A stretch of DNA of 64,000 nucleotides from Nymphaea colorata (lineage: Eukaryota > Streptophyta > Magnoliopsida > Nymphaeales > Nymphaeaceae). The notes beneath the pieces were generated by a model that ran no database searches, was not told the DNA's origin, and saw only the letters and a list, made by a program, of their open reading frames with translations. Of this stretch, positions 40,441 through 53,067 are shown piece after piece (position 1 is the first letter of the stretch; every line of letters begins with the position of its first letter). The position numbers and the translations under genes were made by a program. Location: NCBI RefSeq assembly GCF_008831285.2, contig NC_045151.1, positions 9,724,571-9,788,570 on the forward strand. The letters run 5' to 3'.

Positions 40441-41990
40441 TTGCTCCTTTGCCTATCCACCAAAAGAGGGAGTGGTCATTGTTTCTCTAAGCTTTACTAG
40501 TGTCATGTTCACTTATGTGTCTACTTATCTTTCTATTGCTCTCATTCACTTATGTGACTAAATTACTAAGTTGACAAATACCTACACTCTCTGAGTTTCA
40601 CAAGGTGACCGTCCTATTCATAAATCCCGCAACCTGTAAAGAATCTCGAGTCACGCCTATTCAGGTACTAAGGTCTCGGATTGTGATTGCATGGCATGTG
40701 CTTGAGAGAGAGAGAGAGATTTCTAAATCTTCGTAAATGTTGTGTTTGCAAGTTTAATTTTAACTAGAACAGGGTAATCTTGCATAGCCAAGAAGAACGA
40801 GGTAATTCTACATCATGCAATCACATGCTTTAAGACCTTGTTGTCTTTGATTTGGTATTTAAAATATTTGCGATCAAATAGTATTTTAATATGTTTTGCC
40901 TTTGTGACTTGTTTTTTTCTCTTGATTAAGAACACAAACTTTATATTTGCATCGTTAAAATTAGTTTGTAATGTCAGCACAAAGTTAACTTCTGAAGTTC
41001 TTCATTTTTATGTTCCTTCTTGCATTGGTGAACATTGACCATGTGAAGTAAACTTACCCAATTCACTAGCCCACCACTTGCATTAGTTCTTGAAGTGCAT
41101 TTTCAAGTAGTCCTCCTTGGAATGCTGGACTATGACCCCATATGCTTATTTTGCAGCCTTTGCCATTCATTTTCTTTCTATGTAGCCCACCATTTTCTTG
41201 ACCAAAACATGCAACTTTTGCAGAACTTGGCAAACTCGACCTCCGAACTGGCTCCTTCACTTTGAGACAAATTAAAGTAGCCACATTGAACTTCGATGTT
41301 GTTGACATGTGGAACTTTTCTTTATAAAATCTCTAGGGTAGTTAGTTTGTCATTGCTGTGGATGCGTTTGGTGCAATGTTTCATATTAACTATTCCTTAT
41401 TTCTGTGTATTGACTAAGTTTTCATTCCTAGTGATACAAGAAGGATGTAGGTGAAACCAAGTAAATAGGCTACTGAGTGAGGCCTAGTTTGTGGATGGTA
41501 CCTACGTTTCTTTGAGAAGCCTTCCTTCAGTTAATTATGATTTTGAGTCAAGCAAACCCCCTCCCACTAAAAACTGTTTTTTAGAGGGTCAAGTTGTTTT
41601 TACATGTATATTGTATAATTCCCATTTTCACCATATGTAGTTAACAAACCAAAAAGAAAATCTTGAAATTTAGTGTTATCTTCTCAGCTGTTTTATTACT
41701 TTTTTTCTACTTAAATTTTATATTTGACAATGCTTTCCTGAAAAATCTTGAAAATTGCATGTACATATTGATGTATGTGACTCCATGCTCGTGCAAACCT
41801 ATAAGTAGCAGCTCTTTCATGAGTTTGCTGAACGTTTAGAGAGAATTGTGACAAAGATAAGGTTGTTTACTTATTTTCACCAGCTATGCCTGTGCTTCTC
41901 ATTGCAATGTAGCTTCTTTGCTAACTCTTCTTTCTTTTCCTCGCATATTGTGCAGTACCTGAACACTATAAGGTGGTTGCTGAGGCAAAG
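40441..41990. other. no gene recognised
   Basis: A (GA)n run lies at about 40704-40722. The open frame at 41066-41308 (minus) has no motif. Confidence 0.4.
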
Positions 41991-42349
41991 TTCCTAGTAA
42001 TTTTATATCTCAGTCCACATTCAAATTCATTCGTTGATATGTACAGTATACTATAAAATATATACTACATACATGTATTGTATATATTTTGACATATATC
42101 TATATACGTATATTAACATATCACATACTATATAAGTATACACATATCACATATATAATAGATATATGTATTATATTCCACATATATGTATATACCATTA
42201 TATTATAGTATAATATGGTACATATGTACATACATATATAATTTCAAATGTTATACATATTATGCATATACATACATATATATGTAATATGTTTCTATAT
42301 ACGAGTATATATATGTGTATATATATATATATATATATGATGTAAAACA

Positions 42350-42538
42350 TTAATATAATTACACTTGTATATATCCATAGTATGTAACTATGTTATATAG
42401 TATGCATCTATGTCACATGGGTGCGGGCGCGGCTAGAGCATATATATATATTAATATAATTACACTTGTATATATCCATAGTATGTAACTATGTTATATA
42501 GTATGCATCTATGTCAAATGGGTGTGGGCGCGACTAGA

Positions 42539-42551
<13 letters not shown>
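42350..42551. repeat. 101-bp tandem duplication
   Basis: Sequence 42350-42450 is repeated at 42451-42551 with few changes. Each copy ends with a GC-rich tag (GGGTGCGGGCGCGGCTAGAG in the first copy, GGGTGTGGGCGCGACTAGAG in the second) followed by TA repeats. Confidence 0.9.
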
Positions 42552-42586
<35 letters not shown>

Positions 42587-42820
42587 GTTATTTGTTATAT
42601 ATGTAATTTTATTTGTGTATATTTTTAAATTTTTTATCAAGCTTACCTTAATCTCATCAAAATTCAGAGTTTTATTAAATAGAGTAAGGGGGGAGGAGAG
42701 AGAGAGGAAGGAAAAAAGAAGAGGAAAAGATAGGAGAAGGAAAAAAAGAAAAAAAACAAGAGAAAAGAATAACATATGCCATCAGGAGCATCCCATTAGG
42801 TTTGATCGAGTCAAGTGGTG

Positions 42821-42846
42821 TGCCAGGCCGCACCCGCATTGGTGCG
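42821..42846. repeat. GC-rich perfect hairpin
   Basis: CGCACCCGCA, a four-base loop TTGG, then TGCGGGTGCG: a 10-bp perfect inverted repeat in otherwise AT-rich DNA. Its GGGTGCGGG core resembles the GC tag of the nearby 101-bp repeat. Confidence 0.8.
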
Positions 42847-42970
42847 GGTGCGCCACCATAGTTCATGGACCCATGTGACTTACTTTATAACATGTTATAT
42901 TACTTATGCACTACATAATTTATTATATATGTATATATATGTTACATAACATATATAATACACACACACG

Positions 42971-43001
<31 letters not shown>

Positions 43002-44130
43002 GTGTGTATATATATAATACATTTATGTATATATTACATATATGTAATACATGTAATATATTGTGTATATAATGTACATATAGTTGTATGTATATAATAT
43101 TATAGTATATGACGTAGATAGTATATAGTTATAGGTATATGTATATATAACTATTATAGTTTTATATATGTATATTACATAAATATTATATATAATTGTA
43201 TATAATGTATATATGACATCATAAATCTAGTATATTACTATGTAATGTATATGTAAATGTATAATATATATATCATAGATAAAATGTATGATGTATATGA
43301 TATATGTATATTTAGAATATCCTTATACACTAACATATAACATGTAGGTAACTATGTGATTTATATGTATTACGTATGACATATACTAAGTATTCACGCA
43401 GAACAAACATAAATGCTAAACATGATAAAATTGGTAACCAAGCATTCTTGGTGTCCCTCAAGGCCAGCGCAGTCACAGTGACAACACCTGAGTTTGGAAA
43501 CTGGTCCCAAGCAGGAGTAGCAGAATTATGAACGGGGCTTGGAAGCACATGGGAAAGCAAAAGGTAAGGTGCTTTTGAAGTGTCTTGAGAGCAGTTTTTA
43601 AAGAAAGAAGCCAGCTTCCTTTGTCACCAGAACTGTGCTTCCCATTCAGGCAACTGATGCAAGCTTCTTTTTTCAGTAAAATCTAGATTCCTAATGTAAT
43701 CAAACCCTATTTTATAAATCTTTGCCAAAGCTTAAAACTTAATTATGCAAAAAGCTTGGAGTTTGAAACTTGAATGTTTGATCTTTGCTTATAAGTTATA
43801 TTTTTTGCCAGCTAGTTGTTTCTTAACTTGCTACTTTGGCTCTTGTTTGCTTCATGATCTACTTTTGGGTCACTTCCAGTTCATTTCTTGGTTCCTACTT
43901 CCAAATATTTGTAGGGGTCTCTCTACTCGCTCCCAATTCCATACTAACCCTCGTCCCAAGAACAGAGGCAAATGTGAATAAGTGCTTGGTGTTTTAAATA
44001 ACTGGAAATAATTATGCTTTAGATAAATTATTCCTTATCATCTTGTTATGATGTTATCTGTTTTTGGGAAACAAGGAAGATTGATAGTGCTAGTCCATGA
44101 CTAATTTTTGTCTTCTTTTGATAATTGCAG

Positions 44131-44267
44131 AATGTTGATATAGATAACTTTGATGACTTTGGCACCGATTTGTATACAATGCCTGAGACTTCCTGCTTGG
44201 GCACAGGCTTTGCTGAAAACGTGCTAAAATGCATAGATAATGAAGAGACAGACAATGCAGCTCAAAG
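44131..44267 (+). CDS. orphan internal exon of unknown gene
   Basis: The 137-bp segment is framed by a strong acceptor (ATAATTGCAG) and a donor (CTCAAAG|GTTGACG) and is fully open. It reads NVDIDNFDDFGTDLYTMPET, then SCLGTGFAENVLKCIDNEET and DNAAQR. It is acidic, with no known motif. Codon use and splice signals look gene-like, but no neighbouring exon could be linked to it, so it may belong to a dispersed pseudogene or to a gene with very long introns. Confidence 0.4.
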
Positions 44268-44884
44268 GTTGACGATTTTAATTGTTTATATGTTCATCAA
44301 TTAGTTTCTCATTGTGAATTCCTCTAGCACATGCTAATTTAGTGCTTCTATTAGAAATATATGCACATGAATAAGCATTTTATACTTAAGTTCGTCATAA
44401 AGAACTGTTTTTTCTTCTGGTGTTATGTTAATTTCTTTTTCCCAAAATGATTACTTATTTACTCTCTAGTCTCTGCTTTCAAATGAAATCATTCAGGGTG
44501 TATCTTGCAAGCAGGATATGTTCAGAAATTCTTGTAAATTTGAAGTTCATTTCCTTCTTGTCTGCATTCTCCATTATGTTATTGTGTATTTCCCACATTA
44601 ACTTACGACAGTCTTGTTCTTACTTGGTTTTTCTCTTCTCCAACTTGGCTGCCTATTAAGTACATGATGTGCATCCAGCGTTCTAGCCATATATTGGTGC
44701 TGTTTGTAATGTTAAATTAATCAGTGGTGATCACAATGCCTCTCTGACATGACAATACTGTGATTTGTTAGTGAGCTAAGAACAAGTTGGCTTTGTTTTA
44801 TTTAAGTGGTTTTTTATTAATAAATATTGCTGCTATTGTTGCTGTTATCACATTTGATATTTCTCATGAGCATTTGATATATAT

Positions 44885-47315
44885 TTATTGCTACTATTCT
44901 TCTAAACGAGTGTGACTTTTGTTGCTTAAATATCTCAAGAGCATTTAATATATGTTTATTGTTGCTATTCCTTTTTATCTTTTTATCATTAGACAAAATC
45001 ATGTTCTGAAAGACTGTGCTATGGAAAGGAAAGTGTAGTGCAAGCAGATCTAGGTCTTCTGCCAAAAGATGCAAAGCTTGATAAGTATGCTATCAGCTGT
45101 ATATTTATGTTTCTTCTTGTTTATCTAGTCACCTCTAGAAAGTCATTTTTCAGCTATCATCTCTGTTATCAAATTTCGGGAATCAGATGCATCAGAGCAG
45201 CAGGTTTGTATTCTGAGTTCTACACGTGCTACTTGGGAGAACAATGATTGTGAAAACCGGTTTTCTGTAATCTTTTTCCGTTTTGCTTATTGTGCGTTGT
45301 AGATTCTGCATCGGAGAAATTGAAGATAGTGCCATCGACATGGAATAATAGGTCGAAGAAAAGGATGCCTTGTTGAACCAGACGACGGTGGCCAATGCGC
45401 AATGGGTGGTCAAGGTGCACAATGCCCCTAGGGAGAGTACCCGGACCAGGAGGCTGAAATTGCCATGCGGTCAGCATTGGAGAGAACTGAACCTTTGGCA
45501 GAACTTGAGGGTGGTGACGCAGTGGACTCTCTAACACATGCTCAAAGCATGAAGGTGCCAGGACAAAGGAGGAGAACTAGACTCACGCTTGGCAGGACAC
45601 TGCCCTGACTTTCGAGCTGGAACGGGAAAAGAGAACCTAGGTTGGTCTCTTCAAGCAAAAAATGCAGTTGATGTTGCCCACGCTAGCCAGGGCCAGTGAC
45701 TGCATACCAACCAGGGAGGGCATTCCGGCACCAGTGGACCCAAGGAATGCCCTCAACTAGTCATTACAACACTTGTCTCCTAAGGAAAGGCGAGTACATT
45801 TCAAGCATGGCCAGTGCTTCACGTGCGGAGCCAAATGGGGACAGCTACATGAGTGTAAGCAGCCGACGACCTGCTAGAAGAAGCCGAACCAGTGGCCATT
45901 CCTGAGCTGCCAAAGGAGAAGGGCAGAGGTGTGATTGTTACCTCTTCCGTCACACAACCAGCCCTGTTAAAGGCAAACTGCGGGCAGCCCACACTCTCTA
46001 TCTCCGTTTTGTGCCCGGCTGTGAGGACAACGCCTGCCAAAGAGACCCCAGCAACTGCGTGAATGTAAAAGGATATGTCGGCACTGCTGGAGCAGTTTGG
46101 TTCATTGAGGGCGGGTTTGCTCAAGCCATCTTGAGTCAGCAGGGGCTCGAATGGGGTCAACACAGGAGGGCCCTTCTGCGCTGCCTACAGACATTGGGAA
46201 AACAGGGTGCAGGGTCGACAGCTTCATGCAAGCCTGTTTATTTTTGTTGGATGGGGCCAGGCATTGAACTTGACACTTGACAGCCCTCGCTAAAGCGACT
46301 CAGCAAGGATTCCCCCGACCTCCTTGAAAGAATAAGTAGGATCCTTGAGGAGGGTGGTGAAAGGGTGACCATATTCGACTTGGGAACCAATGGCCCCATC
46401 ATGAATGCCTTGAGTTTTGAGAGAACCACCTCATACCAAGGTAAGGGGCAACCAGTGTGAGGTGAACAGATGAGCCAAGACTGCTAAGCTGGCCAAAGAG
46501 GACAACTAGCCCACAGCTTAACAAACCACATCAATTCAGGTCAAAGTAAGGGGAAGAGAAACAATTTAGATTTCAGCATATGCTGCCACCAAATTCTACT
46601 GGATCCACTGGAGTGCATCATGGGGTACAATCTATCACTATTCTATTACTATATGTTGTTGATATCATTCTTACAGGAAATTCACATTCATTTATAATGT
46701 CATTCCTCATCACCGGCAGACAACAATTTGCTATGAATGATCTGGCTGATCTGAATTACTTCTTGGGAATTCAAGTTGCAAGGACTTCAAATGGCTTGTT
46801 TATGCATCAGTCTAGATATGCTCAAGACATTATTCTAGAGCACAAATGCAGCAATGTAAAATAGTGAGTGCACCAATTACTGTTGGTTCCAAATCTCCTG
46901 AGAAAATTGATCCTCCTCATTCCAATGCTACCGCAAGTCTTGCATGTGCACTTCAACACTTGACCCTTACACGACCAGATCTCTCCTATGCAGTAAATTT
47001 TGCATGTCAATTCATGCATGCCCTCACGATGAAGCATTTTTAAATCTTGAAACGCATTATACGATATGTTCGAGGCACGTCTCAATATGGTATCCAGTTC
47101 TTAAATCCCAAGATTTGACTCTCCGAGCGTACTCTGATGCAGACTGCGCGACTGTCTAGATACACGCCGATCGACTTCAGGATACTTCACATTTCTTGGT
47201 CCAAATTGTATATCCTGGAGCTCTAAGAAACAACCGACTGTCGCTCGCTTGTCCTGTGAAGCTGAATACCGGGCCCTCGCCGGAGCTGCTGCTGAAATTA
47301 AATGGCTTACCTTTA
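44885..47315 (+). mobile_element. duplicated block C: gypsy gag relic plus copia RT/RNase H relic
   Basis: This aligns with 53068-54930; copy C' lacks about 510 bp (45640-46150). At 45815-45859 the frame CFTCGAKWGQLHECK is a gypsy-type zinc knuckle. At 46580-47315, through frameshifts, a copia RT and RNase H relic can be read: the RT active-site box is mutated to YVVDIILTGN, then DLNYFLGIQVARTSNGLFMH, an SDADC box and, in another frame, a SKKQPT-like stretch. All frames are broken. Near 45150-45215 KFRESDASEQQ ending at a GT donor might be a host exon remnant. Confidence 0.7.
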
Positions 47316-48350
47316 ATTTATATAATGGTAGGAATAGAAACCACATGAATTACATATTTAATGCCAACTAAAAATATAATTCCTCAGGAAACATAGCATG
47401 TTGCACTGCATTTGGAAGACATGAAGCAGGTCATTATTGGACTTGCCAATGAATCCTTCCTTTAGAAGTAATGTGTCGACAGAGATCTAAACTGGGTCGT
47501 AGAACTCAACAGGTACACTTCTCGTGGTGAGCTATTGCATGTAACTCAAAGTGCTAGATTTAGACTTTTAGTTCTATGTATCATATATCCTTTACTTCGT
47601 TTGACCTTCAAGTATTTAAATTGCATCAACATTACAAGCATCTATATGACTATGCGAACTTATTTTTTGGTTTTGTCGAAGAAATATTACTTTTTTGGTG
47701 ATTTTCATTGTCACATACTGCATTACTAGTCTGGTAACACACCGTTTGGGTTCACTATTCCATCTTTTCATGATGCACTTACAACCTTCACATTGTTATA
47801 GTCTATTAAGATCTCGGATCTAGATTAGCTACTTTTGTACCAAAACGAATTCCATCCTGTTCTTCCTCATTTTTTATTGCTAAGTGCTTGCTCATAGGGG
47901 TTTCTAAGATGGCTGTCTAAACTAGACAGTTAAAAGTTGCCTCTTTATGATCGTCAGCAGTAGTCCCATAATTGTTTGACCCAGGCAACTTCATTAAGTA
48001 AGGTTGGCTGCCATGCTTACACTTAACAGTATGATGCTATGCCTATTCATAATATTGTGTGGTCTTTCATGATCCCACAAACATATATGATATATCTTTA
48101 GCTTAATAGAACTAACTTCATGGTCTATTTCAGTTGATGGTGGTTCAGCTTAGCTGTTGTTTGCTATATGGGGAACTCGTCTTGTTCATCCTTTCTTTAA
48201 CAATACAATGTAAAGCAAAGAATATTTATCCTGAGATTTTCAGCATCAGCCGTCTTTGTTTTTCTATTTTTCATTGACTTGTGTAAATGACATTGTGCTA
48301 GTTGTGTTTTCCTTAACATACTGACTTATCATTGACTTTGTTAGCACCAA
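47316..48350. other. no gene recognised
   Basis: AT-rich sequence with no domain, repeat or LTR boundary that I can fix. Confidence 0.4.
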
Positions 48351-51300
48351 GGGGGTTGGTGAAGTGGGTAGGGCTTGTGGAGTGCTATACAAACTATTAA
48401 TGTTCATTTGGAGTTGAGCACTCTCTCTCCTCCTCGCGAGGTCTGCATTTTCCCTTTGTGGAATCCCGTAATCTCTAAGTCTCCCGTCTTCTTCACCGAG
48501 GTGTGAACCAGGCGTCTTCTCCCTCTCGCGCCCCCTTGGCCCGTGGCGATTCTCATCCATTGAAGAGCTTTGGAGCACCGGCGTCTTCGATGAAGGCCCA
48601 AAGGCACGGCTCGGGCGGATCTCCTCCTCGTCGGCGGCTGATTCTCCCTTGACCACGTAAGTACCCCCTACCGGTTTTCATTAAAACTGTAATCAGAGCC
48701 TGCTCCTTGCACACGAAGGGGTTGAAAGTCTGATTTCAGAAAAGGGAAGGTTGAAGGCGCAGGTTTGATCCTCGGCTTCAACGGGACAGCTTTGTTTGAT
48801 TTGTTTAGTCGATTCTTTAGGCAGAAAGAGAGTTGATTTGACAGCTTCTATGGCTGAACTCTCCATGTTCAGTTCTCCTCTTGGCATACCCAAGAGCAGA
48901 GCAGAAATCTCTGGTGCAGCGGTCTTAGCAGTCCCTAAATCGGTCTCATTTCTCCTAGGCGATCGCCTAGATTAATCTAAGAAAGCTCAAGAGAAAACGA
49001 ACGGTGGAAGAGCCTCAAAATTATTGAAATAAGGCTTGGTTTTTCCACTTGACCTCTCGGTCCAGAGATATAAAAATTAGAAAAAGTCGTGGATCTGGCC
49101 GTGGAAAAATTGTTAAGAAACTAGCTCAAAAGGATCGCCCAAGGAAAAGCTAAAACATGGTGTAACTTGAGCGGAATCCGACGGCTAGATTGGGAAGATC
49201 GGTACCTCGCCGGAAAAGAGGCTAATTCCGGTCGCCGCTGCTAAATCCGGCGTCCGCCATTGCCCTTGAGGTCGAGGACTGTTCTGCCCTTCTGCCTTCT
49301 TGTTTTCGTTCAAGTTCATTAAGGGTAGATCGGACTGTCGAGGTGAAGAAGAGAATTCCGGTCGCCGGCGAGCTTGGAGCACTCCACCGTGGACGCCAGC
49401 CAATTCCGGGTAAGTCTCCTCGTTCTTCATCTCGTCCGTCCAAGTGTCCAGGTGTCAACCAAGTAAACAGTCAGTCCAGCACCTCTCCACGTCAGCACCA
49501 CCTGTCCTACTCGAGATTAGCTCCGAGAATTTGTGGCCCTAGTTTGTAGGAGAGCCCCACGCCTTTCTCCTTATCTTTCTCGTTTTACTTTTGATTGAGT
49601 CTCACCCTTAGTCGCATGAAACCTTGAGAGTCCATCCAGCCACGCGTCCTCATCGTGTGCGCCCTCCCAGCCCGTCACTGCCAGCTCAAGCAGCAGCTTG
49701 CCAGCTCAGCTCCTCGCTTGCCAAGTGTCCCACGTCCCTCGCATCCACCTCCTCATTGCGAGCCTTTACCGAGTCCACTCCCCCTCTTCTCTCCACGCCT
49801 TTAGGAAGTGTCCCTCCTTTCTAGCACACATTCCTCTACTTTCTCCAGCTCTTAGGACACCTCATCTTCTTCAGCTATCGCATGCAACCTCCACCCTTCA
49901 TCAGCTCCACGTGTCACGATCTCATCGTTTGAGAGAACCGCAAGCGCCACCTCGCCCTTGCCCTCCTCACTCGCATCCAGCTCGAGGCTCCTTTCCTTAG
50001 TTTTAGGAAAAGGCATTCCCTCTTTTCCTTGTCGCTAGGGTATCCCTCGCGCCCTCTTCCAGCCTTTGATCTAGCCACGTGGCATAGATCCAGCGCATCA
50101 CCCTTGGTTCGACCAGCCAAGCCCGTCCGAACCCATCTAGGCTACCTCGCGCGCCACCTAACCCCTTCGGTCAACCCTCTTACCCTGACTAGACCTAGAC
50201 CTAGTTGACTTAACCTCACCTAGCTCAATTAGGTAATCTGGTCCAACCCTTGACCCATTCAACCTAGCCCAGTTGACTCGAGCCTACCTCGAGTGACCCT
50301 TGACCTTCTCTCCCGGACTCGTTGACTTGGTGCAGTAGCAGCCGCCATCTAGTCGACCCTATCTCTCTCTCGGTCTCTCTTGACCTTGACCTGAGCTTAG
50401 GCTCACTAGTCCGAAGCCAGCCCACTTAGCCTCACTCGTAGTTAGGACACCTATCTACCCCACCTAAGTTATATCTCTTCTCGGCTTACCCTGAACTGAA
50501 CCCATCTCACCGAGGACCAGCCGTCCCTTAGAGCCCCGCCGCACCGAGCCAGCCGGCCTTAGTTAGGGACCAGGCACAGCCGGTGCTAGTCTTGCGCTAA
50601 GCGTTTCCGGCCAGCACCTCGGCAAGCTTCCAGCCGACGGCCTCTGCCCGTCGACAGCCGTGGCCGAGCCCGTCCAGCAGCCAGGCAGGTAGGCATTGCC
50701 TTATCGGCTCTCGCCCCCCTCGGCCGCATCCGTAGCAAGCAGGCGCATCGCAGGCGGCAGTCCGTCGCCCGTCCGTTCGACGCCCAGCAGCAAGCGACAG
50801 TCGGTCGCGCGTCTTCCATCGACCTGCAGCGACCGCAGCAGGCTTCCATCGTTGTGCGCTCTTCTCCGACCTGAACGGCAGCAGCTAGCGTCAGCCGTTG
50901 GCGAGCTTTCCGTCGGCCCTGCATCGGCAGCAGTAGTCAGCTCCAACCCATGCGTCCGACAGCCATCTTGGACAACAGGCAACATCCAGGCCGCGCGATT
51001 CACGCCTGCCCGTGAGCTGAGTTGCCCGGGATTGGTTCTTCACCCCGTGGCCTGTTCGTGCAGCCAAGGTAGCACCTTGGCAGGTACGTGTTCTCATCCC
51101 CCTTGTAGTCGTGGGAGGGTGTATTTGTTTTTGTTTTAGGAGCATATTAGTTTCATTCCTTTACTACTTTAGCCCAGGCCTTGCCTTGCTCCCCTCTGTG
51201 GCACCTCGAGGGCCTATTGCCGAGACCACGGTCACAAGGAGCCGACCATCCTATTTGCTTTTAGTTGGGTGTGATTGCGCGTTAGTCGTGGTTTGTATGG

Positions 51301-51591
51301 TTTTCCTGAGTGAGCTGCGAGAGTAAAATTGTATCGCTTGCATTTGTAAGGCCTTATAACCCACTGTAGTGTTTGTAGTAGGTTTTATCCGTAGTTAGGA
51401 GTTGGGAAAGGGTTTTCCGCACCTGTACTCCAGTCCTAAGGGAATTTGCGCCGGGGTTTGTCCGGCCGGGTAGATTCACTGTTTTAATTTTTTAGGATTT
51501 TGAATTTTAGACAGAAACCCTCAAGGAGACTTGGGAACTAGGACGCTCTAGGTTCGGGCTTTCTAGCCCAACCAGGATCGTGCCTAACAAT
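48351..51591 (+). repeat. second long-LTR gypsy 5' LTR (left boundary uncertain)
   Basis: The right end (CCTAACA, followed by AT and a PBS) is clear. The terminal 300 bp share the layout of the LTR ending at 31193 (GAGAGTAAAATTGTATCG, TGTAGTAGGTTTTATCC and later text). The region 49600-50700 is strongly C/T-rich on this strand and GC-rich overall. Short open frames on both strands are compositional artefacts. The left end was not determined, since no partner LTR is present. Confidence 0.55.
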
Positions 51592-51592
51592 T

Positions 51593-51604
51593 GGTATCAG
51601 AGCC
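51593..51604 (+). other. gypsy primer binding site (initiator tRNA-Met)
   Basis: TGGTATCAGAGC, two bases downstream of the LTR end CCTAACA. Confidence 0.88.
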
Positions 51605-52152
51605 ACCTTGAGGTCTTTACTGTCAATTTGAGCACCGACCCATGAAGATTCAGCTTCAGAGGGCAGTTTAGAAGTCAGTATTCAGTTTGGTCATCCGCAA
51701 GGTGTTTTGGTCTTCTCGGTTGTCAGTGTCAGTCGTAGGATTTCAGCCTTCACGATTTCGCTATTTCCATCGCGTAGACGAGGCTTCGCTTGCTTGTTTT
51801 CAACAAGTGTAGGGCTGTACGCATTGTACACCCGAGGGTAGCTAAGCTTGAGGTCCGTCGCCGAGACACCAGGCGGGTGTGGCGATTTAGGCTCTACGAG
51901 CCCGGCCGAGAGCGAAGCGGGACTGCCGAGGCGCTAAGGAGTAGCGCGACAGTAGACGGGCCAACCCGTCTCCCTTGCCTATGGACTCACGCGCGGCAGC
52001 AGAGGCAGCGGCAGCGTGGCAGCATAGGCAGAAACAGAGTCGGTTTTTCTTTGAGAGTGGCAGCACTTAGTCAGTTTTTGGATTTCTAGTTAGGTTTATT
52101 TCCTTCAGCTAGCAAACTATTGCCTTGGCGCCTTAGATCGCAACTCCACGAA

Positions 52153-52475
52153 ATGGGGAAGTCCAAGAAACAATTCAACCTGGACGAGCCTATTATCGAG
52201 GAAGTAGTCACCGGGCAACAAGAAGTGGCCCCTACGGCAGAGCAGGACAAGTGCCCCTCTTCGCTATGGAAAGAATTCTAAACCATAGAGCGAGAAGTGG
52301 CACAAATGAGAAGTGATATGAAACAAGGCGGAGCACTTTCGAAAGAGAGATCAAGATCGACAGAATCTAGACTGCCAAAAAGAAATGGAAGAGGTTACGG
52401 CTATGTTTACAATTAGCGCTAACCAAACACAACCTCCAGTGGTTGAGAGGGCTACTCAGGGCCTGAACAAAGGAA
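52153..52475 (+). pseudogene. gypsy gag N-terminus, cut by assembly gap
   Basis: An ATG opens MGKSKKQFNLDEPIIEEVVT, similar in kind and position to the MGKKAKP start of the element at 32 kb. A TAA follows after about 43 codons (about 52279) and the sequence then runs into the gap. It is too short for any domain. Confidence 0.5.
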
Positions 52476-52575
52476 NNNNNNNNNNNNNNNNNNNNNNNNN
52501 NNNNNNNNNNNNNNNNNNNNNNNNNNNNNNNNNNNNNNNNNNNNNNNNNNNNNNNNNNNNNNNNNNNNNNNNNNN
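52476..52575. other. assembly gap (100 N)
   Basis: Exactly 100 Ns, the conventional size for a scaffold join of unknown length. The left flank is gypsy gag; the right flank begins with sequence resembling that near 44820. Anything spanning the gap, including reading frames, is unreliable. Confidence 0.99.
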
Positions 52576-53067
52576 TATTATTGCTGTTATGACATTTATT
52601 CAGCAATTTGACATGATTTTGAGCCGTTCAAGAATGACCCTGGCTGGAATTATACTTTATTTCATGGTACTGAAATCCACGGATCCAAATCAATCCTCTT
52701 TGAATCAATATGAGCACATGTCCTTTTTATTTTTAATTATTTTCAATATTCTGAATTTTTTGTTTTTTCTCTTTTACCTTTTTATCATAAACAATACAAC
52801 TTTAACATTCTCTGGTTCACAAATGATTCCTATTTTTATTGCAGCTAATCGTTTGAAGCTTTTGCCGACTGATTAGACTTAGGAATAAATTTTAGCATCA
52901 CTTCTTTTATTGACAACAATTTTGTTCCTCGTTGACTGTTTCTTAATTCTTTTGTCTTCTTTTATGCTATTTTATTGAACTCTTTTCTTGTGTCCTACTT
53001 CAAAATCTTTTTGAAGCCTTCTGTAAGGTGCCAGGACCTTAAAGCAGGTGAGCTCATTGACGTTTCT

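Larger units (their letters stand above)
41991..43330. repeat. AT-rich low-complexity region with (AT)n and (CA)n microsatellites
   Basis: TA/TATA-type low-complexity DNA with pure (AT)n at about 42311-42338 and 42541-42582 and (CA)n at about 42960-42992. It also contains a 101-bp tandem duplication and a GC-rich hairpin, listed separately. The stretch 42680-42780 is purine-rich (GGAGAGAGAGAGG and AAGGAAAAAAG). No gene. Confidence 0.9.

Noticed and set aside
42522-42878. 118-codon frame through the AT microsatellite
   Set aside because: Its N-terminal part is Tyr-Ile repeats from (AT)n and the rest is purine-run translation.
43430-43560. PEFGNW-like segment resembling a RIN4/NOI domain
   Set aside because: Only a few residues match, and the frame stops right after it.
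50586-51145. Several long frames on both strands
   Set aside because: GC-rich LTR sequence with few stops by composition; frames overlap on both strands.
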